This document shows positions 16,322 through 23,993 of a stretch of DNA of 64,000 bases, one piece after another; within the stretch, counting starts at the first letter, position 1; every line of letters begins with the position of its first letter. A model generated the notes under the pieces. That model did not search any database. It saw only the letters and a program-made list of their open reading frames with translations, and was not told the origin of the DNA. The stretch is taken from positions 160,130-224,129 of the forward strand of contig KZ478060.1 in the NCBI GenBank assembly GCA_002837195.1, in the 5' to 3' direction. The DNA is from Enterobacterales bacterium CwR94 (GTDB lineage: Bacteria > Pseudomonadota > Gammaproteobacteria > Enterobacterales > Enterobacteriaceae). Made by a program: the position numbers and the translations under genes.

Positions 16322-18798
16322 GCGTTGGCGGCTCCTAACCAGGCGTCTGCAAGGTCTGCTTGAGCGCGTAAATCTTGTGCCCGACCGGCTTTCACCACGG
16401 CACCCGACTCCAGCACCACGGCGCGATCGGCGATGGTCAGTGCCAGGTTTGCCATCTGATCCACCAGCAGCAAGGTGACGCCTTCATCGCGCAGGGAAGC
16501 CAGCGCGTCATACAGTTCGCCAATCATGGCGGGAGACAGCCCCAAGCTGGGCTCATCCAACAGTAAGATAGCAGGGCGCGACATCAGGCCACGGCCAATC
16601 GCCACCATTTGCTGTTCGCCGCCCGACAGCAATCCGGCCGGGCTGTGCAGGCGATCGCGCAGACGTGGGAATCGACGCAAGATCGCCTCCACTTCCGCCG
16701 CGGGATCGAGGCGATCGCGACAGGCGTGCTGCCCCATCAACAGGTTATCCAGCACACTCATGTGGGGAAACAGTTGGCGGCCTTCGGGCACCAGCGCCAG
16801 ACCGCGCCCGGCGATCTGTGCGGCGTTCAGCTCCTTGATCGAGTGATCGTGAAGGTAGATGGCCCCCGTGCGCACCGGGTGTAAACCGGCCAGCGCTTGC
16901 AAAATGGTGGATTTCCCTGCGCCATTGGCGCCTAAAATCGCGACGGTTTCTCCCGGTTCCACCGTGAAGCTCACTTCGCGTACTACTGACGCGGCACCGT
17001 AATCCAGCGTGAGTTTATCAACCACCAGGCCGGGTTTTCCACTGCTCCGCAGCGGCAAAATGCGGGGTTTTCCACGGTAGTCGGTGCCGCCAAGATAGGC
17101 GGCGACCACTGCAGGATTGCGCTGGACGTCTGCCGGTTGCCCCTGTGCCAGTGGCTTACCGGCATCCAGCACCTGCAAACGATCGCTGACTGCCATCACC
17201 AGCGCCATATCGTGTTCGACCACAATGATCGCCAGCCCATAACTGGCCAGTTTGCGCAGCAGTGGGATCAAGGCATCGGTTTCTTCGCGGCTCAAACCTG
17301 CCGCGGGTTCATCCAGCAACAGCAGCGCCGGATCCAGCGCCAGTGCGCGTGCGATCTCCACCAGGCGACGATCCACGTGCGGCAGATCCTCGGCAGGCAA
17401 ATGTACCGATCCGCGATAGCCGACCAGTGACAGCAGGGCGAGCGCAATCGCCTGCGCCTGTGCGTCTGGGCGCTGCCACGGTTGACCAAGGCGCCCCCGC
17501 TGCTGCGCCACCAGCAAATTTTCCAGCACGCTCATGCCGCTGAATAACTGTGTGGTTTGATAAGTGCGTGCGATACCGCTGCGCGCGACGCGCCAGGCTG
17601 GCTGACCGCGCAGCTCTTGTTGTAAGCGGATACTGCCGCTGTCGGCGCGATAAAATCCGCTGATCATATTCAGCACGGTGGTTTTTCCCGCGCCATTGGG
17701 GCCAATCAGCCCTAACACTTCCCCCGCGCGTACCTGAAAACTGACCTCTTTCGCCGCCTGCACACCGCCAAAACGGATACTGATATTTTCCACGTTCAAC
17801 ACCGCGTCGCCGTGGCGTTGGAAATGATGTTTGAGCAGCGCATCATCTGCCTGATCGGAGGCGCACTCTTGCTCTGGTTTCATCAGCCAGCGGGACAGCG
17901 TACCCAACAGACCGCGCGGGGCCAGCCACAATACGCTCAGCAGCAACAGCGCAAAAATCAGCAGGCGATACTCGGCAAACGCGGAGAGCAATTCGGGCAG
18001 CACCACGATCAGCAGCGCGCCCAACACCGGCCCCAGCAGCGTACCGCTGCCGCCGATCACCACGGCCAGCACAAACAGAATCGACTGCGAAAACGGGAAG
18101 GTATCGGGATTGATAAACATCATCAGCGGAGCAACCAACGCGCCTGCCGCGCTGGTCAACATGGCCGACAGCATAAACGCCAGGGTTTTGCTGACCACCG
18201 GATTAAAACCCAGCGAGCGGGCAGCAATCTCGCTGGCTTTCACCGCGCGCATCGCCAGGCCCCATTGACTGTGTTGCAGCCGGGCGAACAACGCGAGGGC
18301 AGCCATCATCAACAGGGCGCAACACACCGCCAGCCCGAGCGCCGGATCGAGTCCGCCAAACTCGGGCATCGGTATGCCCATCAAGCCGTTGGCGCCCCCG
18401 GTGACGTCACGCCATTCAATCAGTAAGTGACGCACCACCAGGGCAAAAGCGATGGTCACCATTGCCAGAAACGGCCCGCTCACGCGCAGCGCAGGGATCG
18501 CCAGCAAGCCGCCCACCACACCGCACACCAGCATCGCTGCCAGCATGGCGATGCCCAGTGGCACACCGTGCATAGTTAATCCGGCCGACACATAGGCACC
18601 CAGCGCATAAAAGGCGATATGGCCAAATGAAATTTGCCCACTCAGACCGAGCAAGATATTAAGGCCGACGACGGTGGTGACACCCAACGCAAACAGGGAA
18701 AACACCAGCAGTGCGTAGCTGCCAATAAAAAACGGCAGCAGGAGGCTTACTACACCCAGCACAGTGAGTGCCAGGGTATTCACGGAAGCGGTTTTCAT
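16318..18798 (-). CDS. LivM-LivG-LivF fusion ABC transporter (permease + two ATPases)
   Basis: An 826-residue protein joining three subunits of a branched-chain-amino-acid/amide type importer. Residues 1-310 are a LivM permease (GLSGQISFGHIAFYALGAY near 48). About 345-580 are a LivG ATPase (GPNGAGKTT, LLLLDEPAAGLS, VVEHDMALV). About 600-826 are a LivF ATPase (GANGAGKST, LSGGEQQMVAIGRGL, ILLLDEPSLGLSP). In the LivG part the signature reads LPHVDRRLVEIARAL, with Val at the usual Gly. The start at 18798 overlaps the livH-like stop by 1 nt. A start at 18906 would add a tail lying inside the upstream gene. It would sit in the inner membrane with the separate LivH-like permease and receive solute from the binding protein. 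Confidence 0.88.
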   Translation of the reverse strand: MKTASVNTLALTVLGVVSLLLPFFIGSYALLVFSLFALGVTTVVGLNILLGLSGQISFGHIAFYALGAYVSAGLTMHGVPLGIAMLAAMLVCGVVGGLLAIPALRVSGPFLAMVTIAFALVVRHLLIEWRDVTGGANGLMGIPMPEFGGLDPALGLAVCCALLMMAALALFARLQHSQWGLAMRAVKASEIAARSLGFNPVVSKTLAFMLSAMLTSAAGALVAPLMMFINPDTFPFSQSILFVLAVVIGGSGTLLGPVLGALLIVVLPELLSAFAEYRLLIFALLLLSVLWLAPRGLLGTLSRWLMKPEQECASDQADDALLKHHFQRHGDAVLNVENISIRFGGVQAAKEVSFQVRAGEVLGLIGPNGAGKTTVLNMISGFYRADSGSIRLQQELRGQPAWRVARSGIARTYQTTQLFSGMSVLENLLVAQQRGRLGQPWQRPDAQAQAIALALLSLVGYRGSVHLPAEDLPHVDRRLVEIARALALDPALLLLDEPAAGLSREETDALIPLLRKLASYGLAIIVVEHDMALVMAVSDRLQVLDAGKPLAQGQPADVQRNPAVVAAYLGGTDYRGKPRILPLRSSGKPGLVVDKLTLDYGAASVVREVSFTVEPGETVAILGANGAGKSTILQALAGLHPVRTGAIYLHDHSIKELNAAQIAGRGLALVPEGRQLFPHMSVLDNLLMGQHACRDRLDPAAEVEAILRRFPRLRDRLHSPAGLLSGGEQQMVAIGRGLMSRPAILLLDEPSLGLSPAMIGELYDALASLRDEGVTLLLVDQMANLALTIADRAVVLESGAVVKAGRAQDLRAQADLADAWLGAANA

Positions 18799-19661
18799 CA
18801 CACTTTGATCCTTAATTTCTGCCCAAACAGGCCGTCGGGACGCAGTGCCAGCGCGAGGATCACCAGTGAGAAGGTGAATATCTGCGTAAAGGCGGAGCCA
18901 AACCACAGCGTCACCAACGCTTCACTCAGGCCGAACAGCAAACCGGCGACCAAAATGCCGCTGCTGCTGGCCAGTCCGCCCAGAATGGCAACGGCAAAGG
19001 CTTTCAGGCCAAACAGCGTGCCCATATCGCTGTGGATACTGAACAGCGGGGCAATCAGCAATCCGGCGATGGCGGCAAAGACCGTCGACAGGGCGAAAGC
19101 CACCGCCACCACGGTGTTAACACGAATGCCCATTAGCTGCGCCGCGCGAGGATTCTGTACGGTGGCTTCCAGCACTTTGCCAAAACGGCTATAGCGGCGC
19201 ACCAGCGTCAGAGCGACAACCATCACCACGCCCGTGAGCGGAATCAGCAGGTTAATTAACGACAGCGAAGTACCAAACAGCGTGAAGCTGACATCGGTCA
19301 CCGGAAACTGGCGTGGCTCTTTGCCAAAGGTAAACATCGCCAGGTTATCGACCAAAATACCGCCCGCCACCGTTGCCATCAGCCAGGCATCGGAATGGCG
19401 TGCCACAAACGGACGCACCAATAAGCGCTCAATCAACATCCCGTACAGCGCACAGCACAGTAAGGTGGTCGGCAGCGCCAGCCACAGCGACCAGCCCCAG
19501 GTGACATACAGGCTGTAGCCGAGCGTGGCGCCGACCATCATCGCACTGCCCTGTGCGAAATTCAGGGTACGAGACACAATCCAGGTGATATGAAAGCCCA
19601 ATGCCAGCAGCACATACATGCTGCCAAGGCTCAGGCCGGTGGACAGGGCAGTGCTCCACAT
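18798..19661 (-). CDS. LivH-type ABC transporter permease
   Basis: A 287-residue inner-membrane permease of the branched-chain-amino-acid transporter class with eight or so hydrophobic segments. The opening GLSLGSMYVLLALGFHITW and the LNFAQGSAMMVGAT segment are family hallmarks. The cytoplasmic coupling loop is around NPRAAQLMGIRV, and SILGGLASSSG-like ILGGLASSSGILVAG is near the end. It lies 10 bp after the binding-protein gene and is coupled by TGATG to the permease-ATPase fusion. Confidence 0.88.
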   Translation of the reverse strand: MWSTALSTGLSLGSMYVLLALGFHITWIVSRTLNFAQGSAMMVGATLGYSLYVTWGWSLWLALPTTLLCCALYGMLIERLLVRPFVARHSDAWLMATVAGGILVDNLAMFTFGKEPRQFPVTDVSFTLFGTSLSLINLLIPLTGVVMVVALTLVRRYSRFGKVLEATVQNPRAAQLMGIRVNTVVAVAFALSTVFAAIAGLLIAPLFSIHSDMGTLFGLKAFAVAILGGLASSSGILVAGLLFGLSEALVTLWFGSAFTQIFTFSLVILALALRPDGLFGQKLRIKV

Positions 19662-19671
19662 CAGCGGCTCC

Positions 19672-20856
19672 TTACTGGCTCACGGGGACGATTTGCTCGC
19701 CAACAAAATGGGCAAACACGTAATCTTTTGGCCCCAGGGCATCATGCTGTTGCGGGGTAAAGGGCTGCTGATACTGCTTAATTAAGCCGTCATAGTGTTT
19801 GATGGCGTAGAAACCGTCGCGCACCGCCGTACCCTCTGTGCTGGCGGCCTGATTCAGCGCCAGCGCGGTCAGGTGCATAGCATCATAGGCATTGGCGATA
19901 CCCACCGCAGGCGTCACGTCGGCCAGGCCTTTGATCTGCGGATACTGCTTCTTCAGCTCGGCCATCACCCGATCGCCTTTCGCCGAGTTGTGATCGGTAA
20001 ACACAAAGGTCTGAATAAAGGTCACACGGTCGGCCCCTGGGCCTGCCAGTTCACTAAAACGGCCGCCTGCTGGCCCCCAGTGGGAAACCACCGGCACGTT
20101 CCAGTTCATTTTGGTTAACGACTTCACCACTTGCGCTGACGGCCCCACGTTACCGACCATCAACAGCGTATCGGTGCCCTGATTTTTCAGGCGCGTCAGT
20201 TGCGGCACCAAATCGACGTCACTGTCTTCGATACGCTCGACGCCCACCGCTTTCATGCTGTGTTTTTCCAGCGCGGCGTGAAAACCTTTCTCGTTGGATT
20301 CGCCCCACGGATTATTCACCAGAATCATGCCGGGCTTTTGCATGCCTTTCTGCGTAATGCCGTAATCCACCAGGGCCTGATCGACCAGCTCATCCACGGC
20401 GGAGACGCGAAATACATAGTTATCTTTAGCGCCGTTATGGGTGATGCCGGTGCCTGCCGCCCAGATGCCGACAAACGGCATTTTCATCTGATTAGCCAGC
20501 GGCACAATCGCCAACGACACCGGGGTATCCAGCCCGCCAAACAGCACCGCGACTTTTTCGCGTTGCACCAGTTCGCGGGCCGCCAACATGCCTTTGCCGG
20601 GATTACTTTCATCATCGCGGCGCACCAGTTCCAGCGGGCGACCTTTAATACCGCCTGCGGCATTGATTTCATTGATGGCGATGGTCAGCCCACGGGTTAG
20701 CGCCTCACCGGATTTCGCCGACTGGCCGGACAGCGCAGCGACCAGGCCCACTTTAATGGGATCGGCGGCCGCCAGCGCAGAGGCAGACAGCAGGGTCAAC
20801 AGCGTGGCGGTCGCCGCACGTTGCCGCCAGGATTTCAGGAACGATTTGTCGGACAT
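19672..20856 (-). CDS. Periplasmic substrate-binding protein, LivK/Peripla_BP_6 type
   Basis: A 394-residue solute receptor with a signal peptide ending LLSASALAAADPIKVG. The mature protein opens with IKVGLVAALSGQSAKSGEAL, typical of amide, urea and branched-chain amino acid receptors. Two lobes follow, with NDESNPGKG-like DDESNPGKGMLAARELV near 85 and GLDTPVSLAIVPLAN near 105. It is the first gene of a four-gene operon (receptor, permease, permease-ATPase fusion, deaminase-like enzyme). The ligand is not identified; the deaminase suggests a heterocyclic amide or amidine rather than leucine. Confidence 0.85.
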   Translation of the reverse strand: MSDKSFLKSWRQRAATATLLTLLSASALAAADPIKVGLVAALSGQSAKSGEALTRGLTIAINEINAAGGIKGRPLELVRRDDESNPGKGMLAARELVQREKVAVLFGGLDTPVSLAIVPLANQMKMPFVGIWAAGTGITHNGAKDNYVFRVSAVDELVDQALVDYGITQKGMQKPGMILVNNPWGESNEKGFHAALEKHSMKAVGVERIEDSDVDLVPQLTRLKNQGTDTLLMVGNVGPSAQVVKSLTKMNWNVPVVSHWGPAGGRFSELAGPGADRVTFIQTFVFTDHNSAKGDRVMAELKKQYPQIKGLADVTPAVGIANAYDAMHLTALALNQAASTEGTAVRDGFYAIKHYDGLIKQYQQPFTPQQHDALGPKDYVFAHFVGEQIVPVSQ

Positions 20857-20871
20857 AATGCACCTCGGATG

Positions 20872-20904
20872 ATTGCTAGCTATTTTAAATTAATCACTAG
20901 CAAT
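20872..20904. promoter_or_regulatory. Inverted ATTGCTAG operator candidate upstream of ABC operon
   Basis: ATTGCTAG (20872-20879) and CTAGCAAT (20897-20904) are separated by 17 AT-rich bp, 16 bp upstream of the binding-protein start. The half sites are identical to those of the fused palindrome at 10775-10786. Confidence 0.5.
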
Positions 20905-21022
20905 TACGGTGCCAGTTTGTTATTGCTTAAAAACAGGCGGTTTATGCCGCACGATCCCCGCAAAGTTGCGCCATTTTGGTGCTAATGCGCCACAACGGCG
21001 CACAACCGAGACAGGAGCAGAG

Positions 21023-21421
21023 ATGTCAAACATTGAACAGGCTGTGGAAGTGGTAAAAGGTTTTTTAGAGGCGTCGATGGCACCGGATGCGGTGCGTGCG
21101 GCAACTTACATGCATGCGGACGTGAAAATTACCTTTACCGGTAAGCGCGAATTCCCGACCACCCAAGGCATCACCGATTTCAACGGCTCACGCTATCAGT
21201 GGGTGAAGAAATCCGTGGGGCAATTTGACTGGATGGATCGCGGCGATCACGTGGTGGTGTACTCCAACGGTACGCTGTATGGCGAATGGCCCGATGGCCG
21301 CCCGTTCGCCGGAAATCGCTACCTGGATCGCTATGAAGTGCGCGAAGGGCTGATTACCAAAATGGATGTGTGGAACGACAGCGCTGAGTGGATTTTAGTG
21401 CCCGAGATCGGCAGGGTGTAA
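21023..21421 (+). CDS. NTF2-like / SnoaL-like small protein
   Basis: A 132-residue protein of the nuclear-transport-factor-2 fold. Evidence is the helical start IEQAVEVVKGFLEASM, then YMHADVKITFTGKREF, the cone strands DRGDHVVVYSNGTLYGEWPDG, and RYLDRYEVREGLITKMDVWND. Members are isomerases, dehydratases or ligand binders, and function cannot be read from fold alone. The ATG at 21023 has CAGGAGCAG upstream, so an in-frame ATG 38 codons earlier is rejected. It is divergent from the ABC transporter operon and shares its intergenic region, so it may serve the same pathway. Confidence 0.72.
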   Translation: MSNIEQAVEVVKGFLEASMAPDAVRAATYMHADVKITFTGKREFPTTQGITDFNGSRYQWVKKSVGQFDWMDRGDHVVVYSNGTLYGEWPDGRPFAGNRYLDRYEVREGLITKMDVWNDSAEWILVPEIGRV

Positions 21422-21433
21422 CCCGTTCTCGCT

Positions 21434-21455
21434 TCTCCCCGCGCTGGCGGGGAGA
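21434..21455. terminator. Hairpin between convergent NTF2-like and DeoR genes
   Basis: TCTCCCCGC, loop GCTG, GCGGGGAGA: a perfect 9-bp stem between two convergent stops. There is no strong T run on either strand. Confidence 0.6.
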
Positions 21456-21458
21456 GCA

Positions 21459-22217
21459 TCAGTGAACGTCCAACAGGGCGATACCCGCCTCAAGCCAGGC
21501 CTCACTGTTTTCCGGCAGCCGATCGACCACCAAAATATCGACGCGTTCTGACGGGGCGAATTGCGCCAGCGAAGTGCTGTTTAACTTGCTGTGATCGCAA
21601 ACAATAATCAGTTGGTTCGCGTGCTGCACCATCTGGCGTTTGGTCTCGGCCAACAGCATATCCGCCACGCAGGCACCGCGTTGCAGGGAGAAGGCATTGA
21701 CGCCCATAAAGGCTTTATCAATGTTCAGCGTATCCAGCAGCGACTGATTGCCCCAGTTGGTGACGCAGTGATAGCCTTTTTTCACCATGCCGCCGAGCAT
21801 GATGGTTTGCACACCGTCAAAATCTTCCAGCGTGCGGGCAATCATAAAATCATTGGTGACGACGGTCAGATTGCGTCGTTCGCGCAGGTGCTGAGCGATA
21901 TGCAAGGTGGTGGTGCCGGTATCCAGCACAATAATATCGCCATCTTCTACCAGCTCGGCGGCGCGTTGGCCGACTTGCTCTTTGGCGGACAGGTTCAAGC
22001 CTTCACGCTGATCGGAGCCTATTTCAAAACTGACGCGGGTACGCACAATGGCGCCGCCGTGGGTACGTGTCAGCAGCCCGGCTTCTTCCATCAGCCGCAA
22101 ATCGGTACGGATTGTCGCGCCAGAAACGTTAAAACGTTCGCTCATATCGGCGACAGACAGTTTGCGGTGCTCTTTCAGAATGGCGAGGATTTTTTCCTGG
22201 CGTTCCTCAACAAACAT
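21459..22217 (-). CDS. DeoR/GlpR-family transcriptional regulator
   Basis: A 252-residue sugar-phosphate-responsive repressor. The N-terminal helix-turn-helix reads LSVADMSERFNVSGATIRTD, followed by the family loop LLTRTHGGAI. The DeoR sensor domain carries VLDTGTTTLHIAQHL, VVTNDFMIA and IIVCDHSKLN. The gene lies downstream of, and in the same direction as, the deoC-kinase-permease-VOC operon, but is separated from it by a hairpin, so it has its own transcription or depends on read-through. It is the obvious candidate to bind the ATGAAAGTT repeats upstream of the deoC-like gene. Confidence 0.87.
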   Translation of the reverse strand: MFVEERQEKILAILKEHRKLSVADMSERFNVSGATIRTDLRLMEEAGLLTRTHGGAIVRTRVSFEIGSDQREGLNLSAKEQVGQRAAELVEDGDIIVLDTGTTTLHIAQHLRERRNLTVVTNDFMIARTLEDFDGVQTIMLGGMVKKGYHCVTNWGNQSLLDTLNIDKAFMGVNAFSLQRGACVADMLLAETKRQMVQHANQLIIVCDHSKLNSTSLAQFAPSERVDILVVDRLPENSEAWLEAGIALLDVH

Positions 22218-22260
22218 AGTGGCTCCGGAAAGACGTAAGGTGCGCTTACTATAGCATTAA

Positions 22261-22283
22261 CAGGGGAGAGGCCGTCTCCCCTG
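22261..22283. terminator. Hairpin after the VOC gene
   Basis: CAGGGGAGA, loop GGCCG... TCTCCCCTG, a perfect 9-bp stem just after the last gene of the sugar operon and 44 bp before the DeoR start. Confidence 0.6.
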
Positions 22284-22288
22284 ATTGT

Positions 22289-22663
22289 TTACAGCGGCTG
22301 GCTGAATTCGACGCGTTCTCCATCAGGGCCGCTAATCAGAAAGTAACGTGCAATGCCCGGTTGCTCGGCGGGGCCTTCGCTAATGGGATGCCCTAGCCCC
22401 TGTACCCAGGCCAGTGCGCTGTCGAGATCGGCCACGCGGAGCGCAACGTGGTCGATGCCGCGCGTCTGTGCGTCGCGCGTCAGCCCACTGGCGGGCAATT
22501 GATACAGCTCAATCACCACCCCGGCGAGTTGCAGAAAACGCACCTCGACATCGCCCTGCAACGATTGCTCTTCAACAAACCCCAGCGAAGCGTAAAAGCG
22601 GCAAGCGGCGGTCATATTGCCGGTGCGCAGGCCAATGTGGGCTAAACCCGTAACAGGATGCAT
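22289..22663 (-). CDS. VOC (glyoxalase/bleomycin-resistance fold) protein
   Basis: A 124-residue vicinal-oxygen-chelate protein with two beta-alpha-beta-beta-beta modules. Metal-ligand positions are visible as GLAHIGLRTGN (His near 8), VVIELYQLP (Glu), GIDHVALRVADL (His near 70) and GERVEFSQPL (Glu at the end). The start at 22663 has AAAGGAGT upstream and lies 1 bp after the permease stop. A longer frame would lie inside the permease gene. Its role in the sugar operon is unclear; an isomerase, epimerase or lyase acting on the sugar is possible. Confidence 0.78.
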   Translation of the reverse strand: MHPVTGLAHIGLRTGNMTAACRFYASLGFVEEQSLQGDVEVRFLQLAGVVIELYQLPASGLTRDAQTRGIDHVALRVADLDSALAWVQGLGHPISEGPAEQPGIARYFLISGPDGERVEFSQPL

Positions 22664-22664
22664 C

Positions 22665-23993
22665 TCATACTCCTTTGCGGTGGCACCAGAAGCCAAAAAA
22701 CGCCACGTAAGCAAAACACAGCAGAGGAACCGCAAAGGCCAACTGCATATCGCCGCCATTCAGATCCGAGATAATCCCCATCACCAGTGGCACCACGGCA
22801 CCGCCGATAATCGACATCACCACAATCGAACCGGCAAGCTGGGTGTTTTCGCCCATGCCTTTGATGCTCAGGCCGAAATTGGTTGGCCAGCACAGCGCCA
22901 TGCAGAAGTTCACGCCCATAATCGCCACCACGGCAATCAGGCTTTGCTCGGCAACCGCAAAGGCCAGCAAGGCCACACACAGGGTGCAAAACAGCCCCAG
23001 CAACAGTGCCGGATTAAAGCGTTTCATCAGCAGGGTGGTGACCACTTTGCCGCTGGAGTAGCACAGCAGCGTGGCGAGCAGCCACCAGGTGGCGGAGTGC
23101 TCAGTGGTGCCCGTTTCAATACGTTGCACAAAGCGAATGGTAAAACTCCACAGGCCGACTTGCGCACCGACATACAAAAACTGCGACAGCACACCAAGGC
23201 GAAAACGCGGAATAGCCAACAGGGTTTTCAGGGCGGGCAGCAGCGGCTGCGCCGGTTTATTGGCGGTTTGCGCGGGTTTACAGGCTGGAAATTTCACGGC
23301 GACAAACACCAGCGCTAACACCACCAACACCGAGCCAATAATCAGGTACGGCGTCACTACCTGCGACACCATCTGTTGGCGCAGCGCATCGGCTTGTTCA
23401 ACCGGCATCGCCAGCAGTTGCTCGTGCGTGGCATCGTCTTTACCAAAAATCAGTTGCTGCCCAATCAACACGCCCAGCATCACGCCGACGGAATTAAAAA
23501 TCTGCGAGAAGTTGATGCGCTGGGTTGAGGTTTCCACCGGGCCAAGCAGGCTGGAGTAGGTGTTCGCGGAGGTCTCCAGAAACGACAAGCCACTGGCAAT
23601 CACACCGAGACAGGCCAGAAAGGCGCCATAGGTCATGATGTGGGAAGCCGGGATAAACAGGAAGCAGCCCAGCGCATACAGTGCCAGACCAATGATGATC
23701 GCCGTCTTATAGGAGTAGCGCTTGATCACCGCCGCTGCGGGCAGCGCTACCAGGAAGTACCCCAGGAAGAAGATCGACTGCACTAACGCGGTTTGCGTGT
23801 CAGACAGATCAAAACCCTTTTTAAACTGCGCGATCAAAATATCATTCAGGTTGCCAGCCATGCCCCACAAGGCAAACAGGCAACACACCATCAGTAACTG
23901 CAACCAGGGGGTGGCGGGCAGGTAGGCACTGCTGTCCAGCTGAACGCTCTCGCTTTCAGCCGCTTGCGGTTTAGTGACAGAGAGTTCACTCAT
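22665..23993 (-). CDS. FucP-type sugar:proton symporter (MFS)
   Basis: A 442-residue inner-membrane transporter of the fucose/galactose:H+ symporter branch of the MFS. Diagnostic stretches are FALWGMAGNLNDILIAQFKK near 40-59, FFLGYFLVALPAAAVIKR, the ETSANTYSSLLGP loop near 142, QIFNSVGVMLGVLIG, and CWPTNFGLSIKGMG near 355. The start overlaps the stop of the FGGY kinase by 4 nt (ATGA). The neighbours suggest a pentose, deoxysugar or related substrate. Confidence 0.87.
   Translation of the reverse strand: MSELSVTKPQAAESESVQLDSSAYLPATPWLQLLMVCCLFALWGMAGNLNDILIAQFKKGFDLSDTQTALVQSIFFLGYFLVALPAAAVIKRYSYKTAIIIGLALYALGCFLFIPASHIMTYGAFLACLGVIASGLSFLETSANTYSSLLGPVETSTQRINFSQIFNSVGVMLGVLIGQQLIFGKDDATHEQLLAMPVEQADALRQQMVSQVVTPYLIIGSVLVVLALVFVAVKFPACKPAQTANKPAQPLLPALKTLLAIPRFRLGVLSQFLYVGAQVGLWSFTIRFVQRIETGTTEHSATWWLLATLLCYSSGKVVTTLLMKRFNPALLLGLFCTLCVALLAFAVAEQSLIAVVAIMGVNFCMALCWPTNFGLSIKGMGENTQLAGSIVVMSIIGGAVVPLVMGIISDLNGGDMQLAFAVPLLCFAYVAFFGFWCHRKGV

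Noticed and set aside
16318-18906. Longer start for the ABC fusion at 18906
   Set aside because: The extra 36 residues lie inside the livH-like gene and lack a signal; the TGATG junction at 18798 is the natural start.
22617-23318. 233-codon frame opposite the FucP-like gene
   Set aside because: Antisense, His/Gln-rich, spans two real genes; no support.
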